NCBI RefSeq assembly: GCF_010681825.2 | Contig: NZ_CP066776.1 | Coordinates: 2,976,001-3,040,000 of the forward strand | Length of the DNA: 64,000 bases | Reading direction: 5' to 3' | DNA from: Sulfuriroseicoccus oceanibius | Lineage (GTDB): Bacteria; Verrucomicrobiota; Verrucomicrobiia; Verrucomicrobiales; SLCJ01 | Shown: positions 15,603 to 23,778 of the stretch, in pieces | Layout of the letters: every line of letters begins with the position of its first letter | Position numbering within the stretch: the first letter of the stretch is position 1 | Position numbers and translations under genes: made by a program | Notes under the pieces: model-generated | Told to the model about the DNA's origin: nothing | Seen by the model: the letters and a program-made list of their open reading frames with translations, nothing else | Databases searched by the model: none

Positions 15603-16109
15603 ATGACGATCGACTGGAATGCGTTCGAATCCGCCGTTGTTGAAGTTTGCTCAAAGAGTCTCGCCTATCTCGATGCCAATGCCACCGAGGACAGCATATA
15701 TGGATTTGGTATCGAGGGCGGTATAGAACAAGGACGCGTTTTTGTCAGCGCTAACACTGTTTCCGCTCGAAGCTCGGACACCGAGTGGTGGCTGCCCGAT
15801 TGGAAGCTAACCTATATTGATGAGCGTTTGGGGGACGACTCTTGTGACGAGCTTTTTGCGCCATTTGCAGAGCCATTCGATGAGATCGTTTCGGGCGTCT
15901 CGGAGGAGATGGACTTCGATGTGCTGTGCAGACACTTTCGCCTCAGTTGCTTGAAAGCTCTACGGGCTATCTCAAGCGCGATCAAGGACTACGATTTTCC
16001 AAGGTCGCCTGACTTCACGCTTGTCTACATGGACGAGGCTGAGGCGTTCTATCAAGGTGATGACCAGATTGAAGCGGCGATACGCGAGTTGGAATCAACC
16101 GGGAGATAA
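15603..16109 (+). CDS. Cassette 29: DUF4303-like protein (copy 2 of the cassette 13 gene)
   Basis: 168 residues. Compared with the copy at 7038 I read seven base changes inside the frame, five of which change the residue (Ser to Ala, Asp to Val, Glu to Asp, Arg to Gln, Glu to Gly). Again the left core AGATAAC provides the TAA stop. The attC behind it has a different interior from attC 13. Confidence 0.6.
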   Translation: MTIDWNAFESAVVEVCSKSLAYLDANATEDSIYGFGIEGGIEQGRVFVSANTVSARSSDTEWWLPDWKLTYIDERLGDDSCDELFAPFAEPFDEIVSGVSEEMDFDVLCRHFRLSCLKALRAISSAIKDYDFPRSPDFTLVYMDEAEAFYQGDDQIEAAIRELESTGR

Positions 16110-16209
16110 CAAGTCGGCGCAGCCAACCGCGATAACGCTGGTTCTTGCTCGCAAGACCACTAGACTTTCACAGTTGCCAGACGCGGTTGCCTGGCCTTTT
16201 ACGTTCGGC
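16104..16209 (+). repeat. attC 29 (type A)
   Basis: Left core AGATAAC, right core GTTCGGC. Interior TTCTTGCTCGCAAGACCACT differs from attC 13 behind the duplicate gene. Confidence 0.91.
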
Positions 16210-16223
16210 AAGAAACTCTCGAG

Positions 16224-16598
16224 ATGAGAATGCTTCCCTACATCCTCAGATATGGCTATCGCGAAGCCCGTGAGGAAAGACTCAATGAGTGGACTGCATC
16301 AAGAGAACGCGGATTCCTACAAAACCTCGTTAGACGCTACGGCCTTGCTTTCATTGCTGTGGCTGTCGTTTCAATCTGGCGTGAGCGAGAGGCTGGCGAG
16401 ACACTTATCAATAGCTTAAAGAATTCGGGGCGTACTCTCGTGCCCTTCTTCGTAGCGTTCGTGTCAGCTGCCTATTTCGTATGGCGGGCAACCGAGAAGG
16501 AATGGAGGGCGTGGAAAGCTCTAAAAAACCAAAACAAAGCCGAACAAGTCGGCGCAGCCAACCGCGATAAGGCTGGTGATTGTTCGCAAGATCTGTAG
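16224..16598 (+). CDS. Cassette 30: small membrane protein (copy 2 of the cassette 24 gene)
   Basis: 124 residues, nearly identical to the protein at 12892 (Ser to Gly in the RRY-LAF region). It has the same leader spacing, two membrane helices and attC tail, here EQVGAANRDKAGDCSQDL. Function unknown. Confidence 0.63.
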   Translation: MRMLPYILRYGYREAREERLNEWTASRERGFLQNLVRRYGLAFIAVAVVSIWREREAGETLINSLKNSGRTLVPFFVAFVSAAYFVWRATEKEWRAWKALKNQNKAEQVGAANRDKAGDCSQDL

Positions 16599-16644
16599 GC
16601 TTTCACCGTTGTCAGGCGCGGTTGTCTGGCCTTTTACGTTAGCA
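16539..16644 (+). repeat. attC 30 (type A)
   Basis: Left core GCCGAAC, right core GTTAGCA. Confidence 0.91.
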
Positions 16645-16647
16645 ATA

Positions 16648-17082
16648 ATGAAGACTCGAATCATGGCGATATCCGCAGTCACTATGATGGCAGCTCTTCT
16701 CGTGGGTATTTGGCACAGGTCGCCGATCTTCCCTGAATCCCAACACGGGAAGTATTTGATGGTGGGCTATGGGCGCGACGTAGGCGATGGAGAAGAAGGC
16801 GGCATGAAAGTCATGGTTGGCCTTGATCAAGGCCGAGGAGTATCTCACAAGACCGTTTACTCTTCAGGAACCACTGGGGAAGGCGTCGCAACCTTCAGGG
16901 TTCGGGATGCTACCGACGACCATTTCGCTGTGGAGTGGAACTTCGACTATGAGTCGAGTGTCACCGGCAAGTATTCAAAGTCTGGTTACTACGTCCTTTC
17001 GTATGAAACACATCCTCCAGATCAAGGAAGGATCGATCTATCCGAGGGGTATTTCATCGTAGTGAGGGTCGAGAATGAATAA
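16648..17082 (+). CDS. Cassette 31: secreted or anchored beta-rich protein
   Basis: A 144-residue protein with an N-terminal signal or anchor (MAISAVTMMAALLVGIWH) and a beta-rich acidic body (YLMVGYGRDVGDGEEGG, HFAVEWNFDYESS, GYFIVVRVENE). ATG 16648 is 3 bases after the core. It stops 8 bases before attC 31. No family is recognised. Confidence 0.6.
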   Translation: MKTRIMAISAVTMMAALLVGIWHRSPIFPESQHGKYLMVGYGRDVGDGEEGGMKVMVGLDQGRGVSHKTVYSSGTTGEGVATFRVRDATDDHFAVEWNFDYESSVTGKYSKSGYYVLSYETHPPDQGRIDLSEGYFIVVRVENE

Positions 17083-17090
17083 TTTTCTTT

Positions 17091-17196
17091 CGCTAACAAG
17101 ACAGCGCTGGCAACCGCGATAAGGCTGGATGTTGTTCGCTAGATCTGTAGGATTTCGACAGTTGCTTGGCGCGGTTGCCAGGCCTTTACGTTCTGC
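17091..17196 (+). repeat. attC 31 (type A variant)
   Basis: Left core CGCTAAC, one mismatch to the TGCTAAC predicted from cassette 31; right core GTTCTGC. Diverged arms (CAGCGCTGGCAACCGCG facing CGCGGTTGCCAGG) resemble attC 34 and 40. Confidence 0.88.
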
Positions 17197-17207
17197 AAAA
17201 AATTCAT

Positions 17208-17708
17208 ATGCTCGTTGTAGAACTCATTCATTGGCTCTTCATTCCCTTTGTGGCTTGGGGAGTCATCAAGCGGGGCAAAGCTGTTCGGCCACGGGATGGA
17301 AAGAAGCTTGAGATCTGCGCGGCATCTTCCGCAGCAATGCTGATCTTGAATTCTGATCTATGGAGCCTATTGCTTTGGAACGTATTTGGGATCCCATACA
17401 GTGGTTTTTGGGGTGGATCCGGCAGCAGTGAACTTCTGTCTTTCGGGTATAGCTTTGTCATCGTAGTTCTATCCATTGTCGGAATCCGAAGAATTAGACG
17501 GAATGCGGGTGGATTATACGGTTTTTCCTACGCGGTTCCCGGTCTGATTTTAGGCTTGGGCATTGTCTGTTTTTGGCTGTGGATCGGTTCTATGTTTTTT
17601 TTCGGCTTGGACCTAATCATCCCGACGTGGAACCGCAGTCACTTACCTGCAGAACAAGTCGGCGCAGCCAACCGCGATAAGGCTGGTGGTTGTTCGCAAG
17701 ATCACTAG
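17208..17708 (+). CDS. Cassette 32: four-helix membrane protein
   Basis: A 166-residue protein. Hydrophobic helices lie at about residues 4-22, 42-62, 80-97 and 112-140, with a basic cytoplasmic loop (RRIRRNAGG). ATG 17208 is 11 bases after the core. The tail ends AGGCSQDH because the attC here reads CACTAG in place of CTGTAG. No family is recognised. Confidence 0.6.
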   Translation: MLVVELIHWLFIPFVAWGVIKRGKAVRPRDGKKLEICAASSAAMLILNSDLWSLLLWNVFGIPYSGFWGGSGSSELLSFGYSFVIVVLSIVGIRRIRRNAGGLYGFSYAVPGLILGLGIVCFWLWIGSMFFFGLDLIIPTWNRSHLPAEQVGAANRDKAGGCSQDH

Positions 17709-17754
17709 ACTTTCACAGTTGCCAGGCGCGGTTGTCTGGCCTTTTACGTTCGCC
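17649..17754 (+). repeat. attC 32 (type A)
   Basis: Left core GCAGAAC, right core GTTCGCC. Confidence 0.92.
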
Positions 17755-17760
17755 AAGAAA

Positions 17761-18153
17761 ATGACACTGAAAGAGGAGCACTACTACTGTGACAAGAGCA
17801 GTTGTCCCAAGTGGTGTTTGTGCGGAGGGCAAGGGCCATTGATTCTGCTAAGCTGTGAAGCATGTGGAGCGATTATCGCATGTTGCGGACAGACGGATCA
17901 TTACATCGGCTACTATTCCAGCCCAGTGAGCCAAGGCATCGAGAGAGCAGATCCCGAGATTACTGATTACGCCTGCCCCAAGTGTTCGGATCGGCTAGAT
18001 TCTCATTACTACGCAAGTGCCGATGAGCTTGCCAGATTCGGTTTCACGCCGGGTGTTTTGAGGCAGTATGTGGGGGCTCCGGAGTATTTTGTGGATTGTC
18101 AGACATGGACCACCAAGCAGGAACAAACCAACGGCGAACAAGCCGCGCCGTGA
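17761..18153 (+). CDS. Cassette 33: Cys-rich zinc-ribbon-like protein
   Basis: A 130-residue protein with twelve Cys, mostly in pairs: CDKSSCPKWCLC, CEACGAIIACC and CPKC. The spacing suggests one or two zinc ribbons. Such small metal-binding proteins can act in the cytoplasm as adaptors or immunity proteins, but no family is recognised. The end runs into the type B attC 33 (GEQAAP). Confidence 0.62.
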   Translation: MTLKEEHYYCDKSSCPKWCLCGGQGPLILLSCEACGAIIACCGQTDHYIGYYSSPVSQGIERADPEITDYACPKCSDRLDSHYYASADELARFGFTPGVLRQYVGAPEYFVDCQTWTTKQEQTNGEQAAP

Positions 18154-18260
18154 CAACCCCTACCAGCCGCCCTGTTTCGATGATCTCCCGTAATTACAAC
18201 ATAAACCCCGTGATCGACGTGCGCCGCCGCTGGTAGGGGTGCACGCGCTCTACGTTCGCC
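18133..18260 (+). repeat. attC 33 (type B)
   Basis: A 128-bp site with left core GGCGAAC and right core GTTCGCC. CAACCCCTACCAG faces CTGGTAGGGGTG. Confidence 0.88.
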
Positions 18261-18265
18261 CAAAA

Positions 18266-18736
18266 ATGAGTGTACTCACACGTGTACAGGATGCTTTTCG
18301 CTCAGCGAAAGGACCAGCTTTCTACAAGTTCTCTTCCAACGGCCATTTTTACAACGATGACATAGGGGCTGAGATCGAGTCTGCTCTATTGAACCTCGAT
18401 CCCAGCGACCTGACTAAGGATGACATTAACCCTGATCCACTGGCAGAATTCTTGCCGAGCTGGACCACAGATCAAGGGCTAAGATGGTTGATTCCTGGTA
18501 TTGTGAGAGTCGCCTTGGAACCTGGAGCCGAGTCACCAGAGATTCTCGATGATCTTTTTTCCGAGCTGCGAAAACGGCTCAAAGATGACCCTGAGTTCCT
18601 TTCCCACGAGGAGTGCCAGCTATTGGACGAGGCATATGAGCAGTCATGGTCTGCCGTTTTTCCGTATAAACCGATGGCGAACAAGCCGGCGCTAGGCAAC
18701 CGCGATGGGGCTGGTGGTTGTTCGCAAGACCTGTAG
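18266..18736 (+). CDS. Cassette 34: helical soluble protein, possibly DUF6714-like
   Basis: A 156-residue helical protein. The order FLPSWTTDQGLRWLIPGIVR, then an acidic linker and a helix (SHEECQLLDEAYEQSW), is similar to the DUF6714 pattern proposed for cassette 39, with lower similarity. The tail from attC 34 is diverged (NKPALGNRDGAGGCSQDL), following the variant attC. Function unknown. Confidence 0.52.
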   Translation: MSVLTRVQDAFRSAKGPAFYKFSSNGHFYNDDIGAEIESALLNLDPSDLTKDDINPDPLAEFLPSWTTDQGLRWLIPGIVRVALEPGAESPEILDDLFSELRKRLKDDPEFLSHEECQLLDEAYEQSWSAVFPYKPMANKPALGNRDGAGGCSQDL

Positions 18737-18783
18737 GCTATTCACAGTTGCTTGGCGTGGTTGCCAGGCCTTTAACGTTCGCC
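18676..18783 (+). repeat. attC 34 (type A variant)
   Basis: A 108-bp site with left core GGCGAAC and right core GTTCGCC. Compensating arm changes (GCTAGGCAACCGCG facing GCGTGGTTGCCAGGC) relative to the main family. Confidence 0.88.
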
Positions 18784-18789
18784 CCAAAA

Positions 18790-19305
18790 ATGTTCACCGC
18801 CCTGAAGAGAATATCTCTGGCCATTAAGCGCCTTTTTCTGGCACTCGCAGGGGCACTAGGCGGCGGAGTGGTTGCCATCCTCCTTTCGCTACTCCTTTTC
18901 CATCTTCGCACTACATATGCTCTGGATATCTCTCCCCTGGGGACCAAGATAACGATCCTTAGTCTAGCCTGTATCGCTGCCGGTATAATTGCGCCGAGAC
19001 ATTTTGCCATGTTCTTCATCGCCCCCTTGAGCTGGATCTTGAACGCAGACGATTCAGGAGGAGGTGCGCCATTAGAAACAGAGACATCCACGTCCACATT
19101 CATGCTAAATGTTTCCTATATGCTAGGTTTGGCGCTCTTTCCTGTCGGGGCGCTTTTTTCCCTCCCATGGATAGCCGGAATCGGCTTTGCGGGAATCCTC
19201 ATTTTCTCGCTTGGGGTCTTCCGGTTCGGGTTAGGAAATCCCGTCGGCGAACAAGCCGGCGCAGCCAACCGCGATAACGCTGGATGTTGTTCGCAAGATC
19301 TGTAG
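18790..19305 (+). CDS. Cassette 35: membrane protein (copy 3 of 3 of the cassette 17 gene)
   Basis: 171 residues. It begins MFTALKRISL where the other two copies have MLTALKRISL; otherwise it is nearly identical, with mostly silent base changes. The tail ends CCSQDL rather than CCSEDL because attC 35 has the common interior. Confidence 0.68.
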   Translation: MFTALKRISLAIKRLFLALAGALGGGVVAILLSLLLFHLRTTYALDISPLGTKITILSLACIAAGIIAPRHFAMFFIAPLSWILNADDSGGGAPLETETSTSTFMLNVSYMLGLALFPVGALFSLPWIAGIGFAGILIFSLGVFRFGLGNPVGEQAGAANRDNAGCCSQDL

Positions 19306-19351
19306 GCTTTCACAGTTGCTAGGCGCGGTTGTCTGGCCTTTTACGTTCGGC
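19246..19351 (+). repeat. attC 35 (type A)
   Basis: Left core GGCGAAC, right core GTTCGGC. Confidence 0.92.
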
Positions 19352-19356
19352 AAAAA

Positions 19357-19773
19357 ATGAGAAGCTTTAGCAAATTATCCCCGTACAGAAAATTTCTTTT
19401 TATCCTTGGAGCTGTCCTGATAGGAGCTGGGATCGGAAATTTAGTTAAAGGGTATAGAGATAGAAACGACTATATCGACCCTTTAAATGAATTGGTTTCT
19501 AAATCGTTGAATGGTCACTCCAAATATTATGATACAGATGGGCAAGCAAAGGTTCATATTGAATTAACGCAGGAGGAAACACATTTTTTGGCAGTCCACC
19601 AACTCTATGAAAAGCGATTTCAAACTAAACTGACGAGAATGCCATTTTGGGTAAATCTGGTAGTTATTGTAATTGGGGGTTATGTCCTAGCATTGTCTTT
19701 GGGAACAAAACTAGCCGAACAAGCCGGCGCAGCCAACCGCGATAACGCTGGTGATTGTTCGCAAGATCTGTAG
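19357..19773 (+). CDS. Cassette 36: AT-rich two-helix membrane protein
   Basis: A 138-residue protein. Helices near residues 13-28 (FLFILGAVLIGAGIGN) and 97-114 flank a soluble loop of about 65 residues with HIELTQEETHFLAVHQLYEK. The gene is AT-richer than most neighbours, yet its tail (EQAGAANRDNAGDCSQDL) comes from the standard attC. No family is recognised. Confidence 0.62.
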   Translation: MRSFSKLSPYRKFLFILGAVLIGAGIGNLVKGYRDRNDYIDPLNELVSKSLNGHSKYYDTDGQAKVHIELTQEETHFLAVHQLYEKRFQTKLTRMPFWVNLVVIVIGGYVLALSLGTKLAEQAGAANRDNAGDCSQDL

Positions 19774-19819
19774 ACTTTCATCGTTGCCAGGCGCGGTTGT
19801 CTGGCCTTTTACGTTCTGC
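19714..19819 (+). repeat. attC 36 (type A)
   Basis: Left core GCCGAAC, right core GTTCTGC. Confidence 0.92.
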
Positions 19820-19824
19820 CGAAA

Positions 19825-20268
19825 ATGAAGAAGCTGCTTCAGTTGATCCTTCTCGCGATGATTGCGCAATACGGCCTATTGGCGGCAGATGGAGACAATC
19901 CACCCAAGTCTTACGACGGTGGATCCAAGCATGTGATTGACCGGAATACTCCCCACCTTCATAGCACAGGCAAGCTTTGGGAATGGAGAATGTGGTATAT
20001 CTCCAAAGGCACTAGGTCCGAAGGGCTTCATGGGGAGCTAGTGATCAACGGCAAGATCAGAACGGGAGCAAAGACCGGCGAAAAGTTTGAGTCGGACGGC
20101 AAAGCCTGGATTTGGCACGGCGCATGGGATGGCCGCAAGCAGCTTTTCTCCAAGTCTGGTTGGCTTCCAGAAGATCTCAGCACCGTCTACCCCAGTTGGA
20201 ACCTAAAGGCAGAACAAGTCGGCGCAGCCAACCGCAATAACGCTGGCTCTTGTTCGCAAGACCACTAG
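19825..20268 (+). CDS. Cassette 37: secreted Trp-rich protein
   Basis: A 147-residue protein with a signal peptide (LLQLILLAMIAQYGLLAADG). The mature part is rich in Trp, Gly and Lys (LWEWRMWYISKG, AWIWHGAWDGRK), suggesting a small beta-sheet domain outside the cytoplasm. Tail EQVGAANRNNAGSCSQDH from attC 37. No family is recognised. Confidence 0.63.
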   Translation: MKKLLQLILLAMIAQYGLLAADGDNPPKSYDGGSKHVIDRNTPHLHSTGKLWEWRMWYISKGTRSEGLHGELVINGKIRTGAKTGEKFESDGKAWIWHGAWDGRKQLFSKSGWLPEDLSTVYPSWNLKAEQVGAANRNNAGSCSQDH

Positions 20269-20314
20269 ACTTTCACAGTTGCCAGGCGCGGTTGTCTGGC
20301 CTTCGACGTTCGGC
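20209..20314 (+). repeat. attC 37 (type A)
   Basis: Left core GCAGAAC, right core GTTCGGC. Confidence 0.92.
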
Positions 20315-20319
20315 ATAGA

Positions 20320-20736
20320 ATGAAGAAACTAGCCATTCGCATCCTATCTGCACTGCTGGCGATTTCCTTGCTTAGTTGGATCACTTATACAATCGCGAGG
20401 GCTGGTGACCAGAATACTCCTAGTGGAATGTATTCGAGTTTCGAGTTTTTTGGACATGCACACGCGGATGTCATAGAGTTCGAAAACGGTAAAGTTATGT
20501 GGAGAAGCTGTTGCGGTGATGAATCGTATGGATCATACCACCAGGAGCCGGATGGAAGATGGATATGGATCTATCAGAAGGAGTTGCAGCCTGCAGATCA
20601 AAGCGAATGGCGTCTATCGGATCCCATCAGATTTGTGATTGCTCCGGAGAGATTCGCGATCACAATCGAAGCTGAAGACAAGAGTATCAGGCCGCTGAGA
20701 ATGCCTCGACGAGTATTCGAGAAGATTCCTCTCTGA
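20320..20736 (+). CDS. Cassette 38: secreted or anchored protein
   Basis: A 138-residue protein with an N-terminal signal anchor (IRILSALLAISLLSWITYTI) and a beta-rich body containing CCG and a Trp/Tyr-rich WIWIYQKEL strand. It stops 14 bases before attC 38. Loosely similar in layout to cassette 37. No family is recognised. Confidence 0.6.
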   Translation: MKKLAIRILSALLAISLLSWITYTIARAGDQNTPSGMYSSFEFFGHAHADVIEFENGKVMWRSCCGDESYGSYHQEPDGRWIWIYQKELQPADQSEWRLSDPIRFVIAPERFAITIEAEDKSIRPLRMPRRVFEKIPL

Positions 20737-20750
20737 ATAAAACCAATCCA

Positions 20751-20877
20751 GCCGAACAAGGCGCAGCACCCGACCGCCTGACCTCACTGATGTTGGATTT
20801 TGAATGACCACTAGAACCTTTAAACCAAAGTCTACGCGAGGCTGCCATCAGGCGGCTCGTGTGCTATGACGTTGTGC
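20751..20877 (+). repeat. attC 38 (type B)
   Basis: A 127-bp site with left core GCCGAAC and right core GTTGTGC. ACCGCCTGACC faces ATCAGGCGGCT. Confidence 0.87.
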
Positions 20878-20883
20878 CAAGAA

Positions 20884-21441
20884 ATGAGACGGACGACACA
20901 AGCAGAGATTGATGACATGCGAGCTCGCGGTTTCGACGCCGAAACGATCCGACAAGCGGAGTTCAGCGAGAAGCGCACTGCCGTAGCAGACAGCCTATGC
21001 GACAAAGTGGCGGAAGCCTTTGCCAACGTTAAACTTGGGGACGGAGTGGGTCTGTTTGAAGGGCAAGCGATCGATAACTACGAGACAGCCGAAGTTCGAC
21101 AGCAGATGCGAAAGAAGGACGAGAAGGAAGTCTGGAGCCAGATCGAATCGAAGCACTTGAACGCTTGCCATAGCAGCTTGAGCTTCTTCGATTCCCTTGG
21201 CATGAGGTTTCACCTTCCCGCGTTCATAGTTGCCGACCTAAAAGGCGATTATGGGATGGGGATGGAGTTCACACTGACACATCTCGATGACTACAACCGC
21301 AAGAAATTCGGTCTTCTCAGCCCTCAGCAGCGTCAAGTAGTGAGAGAGTACCTTCAATTCCTTAGGCAAGATCCCGATTCGGAATTTTACTACGATGATA
21401 TCGACCGAGCGTTAAACGAATATTGGAAGGAGCTAGAGTGA
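20884..21441 (+). CDS. Cassette 39: DUF6714-like protein
   Basis: A 185-residue soluble, charged helical protein. SLSFFDSLGMRFHLPAFIVADL is characteristic of what I recall as DUF6714 (a hydrophobic-S-F segment then R-[FY]-x-LPA), followed by LSPQQRQVVREYLQFL. This family is common next to immunity-type genes, but its role is not established. It stops 17 bases before attC 39, so no tail is added. Confidence 0.58.
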   Translation: MRRTTQAEIDDMRARGFDAETIRQAEFSEKRTAVADSLCDKVAEAFANVKLGDGVGLFEGQAIDNYETAEVRQQMRKKDEKEVWSQIESKHLNACHSSLSFFDSLGMRFHLPAFIVADLKGDYGMGMEFTLTHLDDYNRKKFGLLSPQQRQVVREYLQFLRQDPDSEFYYDDIDRALNEYWKELE

Positions 21442-21458
21442 ATAGGAATCAACAACGG

Positions 21459-21564
21459 GCACAACAAGTCGGCGCAGCCAACCGCGATAACGCTGGATGT
21501 TGTTCGCAAGATCACTAGACTTTCACAGTTGCCAGGCGCGATTGTCTGGCCTTTTACGTTGTGC
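21459..21564 (+). repeat. attC 39 (type A)
   Basis: Left core GCACAAC, right core GTTGTGC. Confidence 0.92.
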
Positions 21565-21569
21565 AGAAA

Positions 21570-22130
21570 ATGCCCCGGAAATTCCATTACCTAGCCGCAG
21601 TACTGGCGATATTTACGACTCAAGCACCGGCAGAAGAAATCACTCTTCATAAGTTCACATCGAAAGGTTGTGACATTGCTTGGGGAGCAGAAGATGACTT
21701 TGAGGAAACATCATCAATTGGCTTCTACAAGATTGGCGAGGAAATCACAAAGATCGATGACGAAGAACTACGGAGCTTAGAGAAACTGCACGCAAAAGCT
21801 ATAATCCACGATGAATCGATGGATCCACTTTACGGTCCAGGGTTCAGTTACTTGGCGAAGGATTCTAAGGGCGATGTTTACCACATCTATTTGGAATACG
21901 TGGAGGGGCACCAGTCTTTGAATGGGTTTCGGTGTAGGATCTGCAGACTTCAACCGATCGGGAATGTTCCTGGTGTTTATGTCAATCCGGCATCGACCAA
22001 TACCCCTTCAGGTGGGAGTTGTTTTGATAAGACACTTCTTAATCACCTGATAGCGACAATGAAATCGCGGGCACAACAAGACGGCGCTGGCAACCGCGAT
22101 AGGGCTGGTGATTGTTCGCAGGATCTGTAG
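21570..22130 (+). CDS. Cassette 40: secreted protein
   Basis: A 186-residue protein with a signal peptide (FHYLAAVLAIFTTQAPAEE). The mature domain has a CRICR pair and SGGSC, possibly forming disulfides, and a terminal helix. ATG 21570 is used; a GTG inside the core is also in frame. Tail QQDGAGNRDRAGDCSQDL is from the variant attC 40. No family is recognised. Confidence 0.63.
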   Translation: MPRKFHYLAAVLAIFTTQAPAEEITLHKFTSKGCDIAWGAEDDFEETSSIGFYKIGEEITKIDDEELRSLEKLHAKAIIHDESMDPLYGPGFSYLAKDSKGDVYHIYLEYVEGHQSLNGFRCRICRLQPIGNVPGVYVNPASTNTPSGGSCFDKTLLNHLIATMKSRAQQDGAGNRDRAGDCSQDL

Positions 22131-22178
22131 CCTATTCTCCAGTTGCCTGGCGCGGTTGCCAGGCCATTTACGTTAGCC
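22071..22178 (+). repeat. attC 40 (type A variant)
   Basis: A 108-bp site with left core GCACAAC and right core GTTAGCC. GGCGCTGGCAACCGCG faces CGCGGTTGCCAGGC. Confidence 0.89.
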
Positions 22179-22676
22179 ATGAAAATACTCATTGGAATTT
22201 TCTGCGTATCCGCCCTTAGTTTGTTGATCTTGGCGTGTTCCGATCCCCCTCGCGCGAGAATTCTTGAAGTACGAACAGAATTAGACTCTGCTCTCAAACT
22301 AACTGCTCGACCTTCAGGAGCAGCTTTCGGAGGAACGATTGGTGACGATACTATCGAAACTGACCGGGAGTATGCAATGTGGACGATTCCCAGTGCGGAG
22401 AGCGACCCCGAAAGCCTATTCGAGCGACTCAAATCAGAGCTTCCTGATATTCTGAGCGAGGAAGGCGCCGAGGTCGTTTCATCAAGCCACGGTGTAGGTG
22501 GAGGCTTTATTCCTGAATCACAGGAAGAAGGTGCATACACAAGTACTCATTCAATCGTCTATTTTTACGGAGGAGGCACAGGCTTCATCGACTGCTTTTT
22601 CGTTCGTTGTCAGTCCACTAAGGAATCAGCAAGAATCGGTATGAATCACATTTTCATCCCCAAGCTGAGTCGTTAA
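22179..22676 (+). CDS. Cassette 41: lipoprotein
   Basis: A 165-residue protein with a lipoprotein signal (GIFCVSALSLLILAC, lipobox LILAC then SDPP). The mature part is mixed, with a Gly-rich SSSHGVGGGFIPES loop and a C-terminal domain with CFFVRC. ATG 22179 begins 0 bases after the core. No family is recognised. Confidence 0.65.
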   Translation: MKILIGIFCVSALSLLILACSDPPRARILEVRTELDSALKLTARPSGAAFGGTIGDDTIETDREYAMWTIPSAESDPESLFERLKSELPDILSEEGAEVVSSSHGVGGGFIPESQEEGAYTSTHSIVYFYGGGTGFIDCFFVRCQSTKESARIGMNHIFIPKLSR

Positions 22677-22683
22677 AACATGA

Positions 22684-22790
22684 GGCTAACAAGTCAGCGC
22701 AGCCAACCGCGATGACGCTGGATCTTGTTCGCAAGATCACTAGACTTTCACAGTTGTCAGGCGCGGTTGTCTGGCCTTTTACGGTTCTGC
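22684..22790 (+). repeat. attC 41 (type A, one extra G)
   Basis: Left core GGCTAAC (complement of GTTAGCC), right core GTTCTGC. Reads ACGGTTCTGC where other sites read ACGTT, a one-base insertion beside the crossover point. Confidence 0.9.
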
Positions 22791-22799
22791 AGAGAAATC

Positions 22800-23168
22800 A
22801 TGACCGGTCCATACCACTTCGAACTCAACGCGAATGGTCGATGCGGCACGATTAAATGCACGAAGGGCAATCTGGTTCTGGAACTGGATTGGGAGATGTC
22901 TGGAGTTCCAGGCAAGGACATCCTCCTCACGCCAATGGATCTCACTCACTGGGTATCGGGAGAGGCCGTCGCGAAGGCGGAGCAAAGAATCCTTTTGGAA
23001 CACCTTCGGACTTGGCTTGCTGCGAAGAAGACTCGCGCGGACATTGATCGCCCTACGATGGAGATTGAGCACTCAGCGAAGTGCGCCTGGAGTGATTGCG
23101 AGGAGCCGTCGCTGAAGGGCTTCGCGTATTGCGGCACCCACTACGACGACACGCTCCTAAGGAAATGA
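22800..23168 (+). CDS. Cassette 42: small protein with Cys/His cluster (copy 2 of the cassette 11 gene)
   Basis: 122 residues, the same protein as at 6075, including the C-x4-C-x10-C-x2-H terminal cluster. The leader differs by one base and the extra G in the upstream core. The attC behind it matches attC 11, so the whole cassette was duplicated. Confidence 0.68.
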   Translation: MTGPYHFELNANGRCGTIKCTKGNLVLELDWEMSGVPGKDILLTPMDLTHWVSGEAVAKAEQRILLEHLRTWLAAKKTRADIDRPTMEIEHSAKCAWSDCEEPSLKGFAYCGTHYDDTLLRK

Positions 23169-23172
23169 AGAT

Positions 23173-23278
23173 GCAGAACAAGTCGGCGCAGCCAACCGCG
23201 ATAACGCTGGATCTTGTTCGCAAGATCATTAGACTTTCACAGTTGCCGGGCGCGGTTGTCTGGCCTTTTACGTTCTAC
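23173..23278 (+). repeat. attC 42 (type A)
   Basis: Left core GCAGAAC, right core GTTCTAC. Interior matches attC 11. Confidence 0.92.
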
Positions 23279-23283
23279 CAAAA

Positions 23284-23778
23284 ATGAGGATCTCCATACC
23301 AATCATCTTGCTCTTGGTTGGAACCACCCCGCTCTATTCGGATGATATCTGCGATCCGTTCAAGGCGCACGATCCTCAAATGGTGTCCGACTGCCAAGCC
23401 TCCGATAAACTCACCTCGATCTTTACCTGCATATCCAGTGGGACGCTCCAAGGCAGCGAGATCAGTTCTCGATCCACCGCGATCATCAGCACGATTTCGA
23501 AGTTCCACGAAAAGAACCACCGCGTACCGCATACGCTTGCCGAACTACGATCATTCGCCAAGTTGCATGGGTTTGACCTACTCGATCTGCAGCGACTTAG
23601 TCAGGTCGTGTTCGATGACGGCATGTTCCACTATTCGGCGACCTACGCGCGCGGGACATTAACACTCTCACATCTTCCGGATCGCCTTTGGTCCTCGGCA
23701 CCTTTGGATATTCCTGAGGTAGAACAAGTCGGCGCAGCCAACCGCGATAACGCTGGATGTTGTCCGCAAGATCTGTAG
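23284..23778 (+). CDS. Cassette 43: secreted protein (copy 2 of the cassette 18 gene)
   Basis: 164 residues. The body up to the attC is the same as at 9773, including signal peptide and DDICD start of the mature protein. The tail differs (AGCCPQDL versus AGDCSQDM), because the attC interior is different. Confidence 0.66.
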   Translation: MRISIPIILLLVGTTPLYSDDICDPFKAHDPQMVSDCQASDKLTSIFTCISSGTLQGSEISSRSTAIISTISKFHEKNHRVPHTLAELRSFAKLHGFDLLDLQRLSQVVFDDGMFHYSATYARGTLTLSHLPDRLWSSAPLDIPEVEQVGAANRDNAGCCPQDL

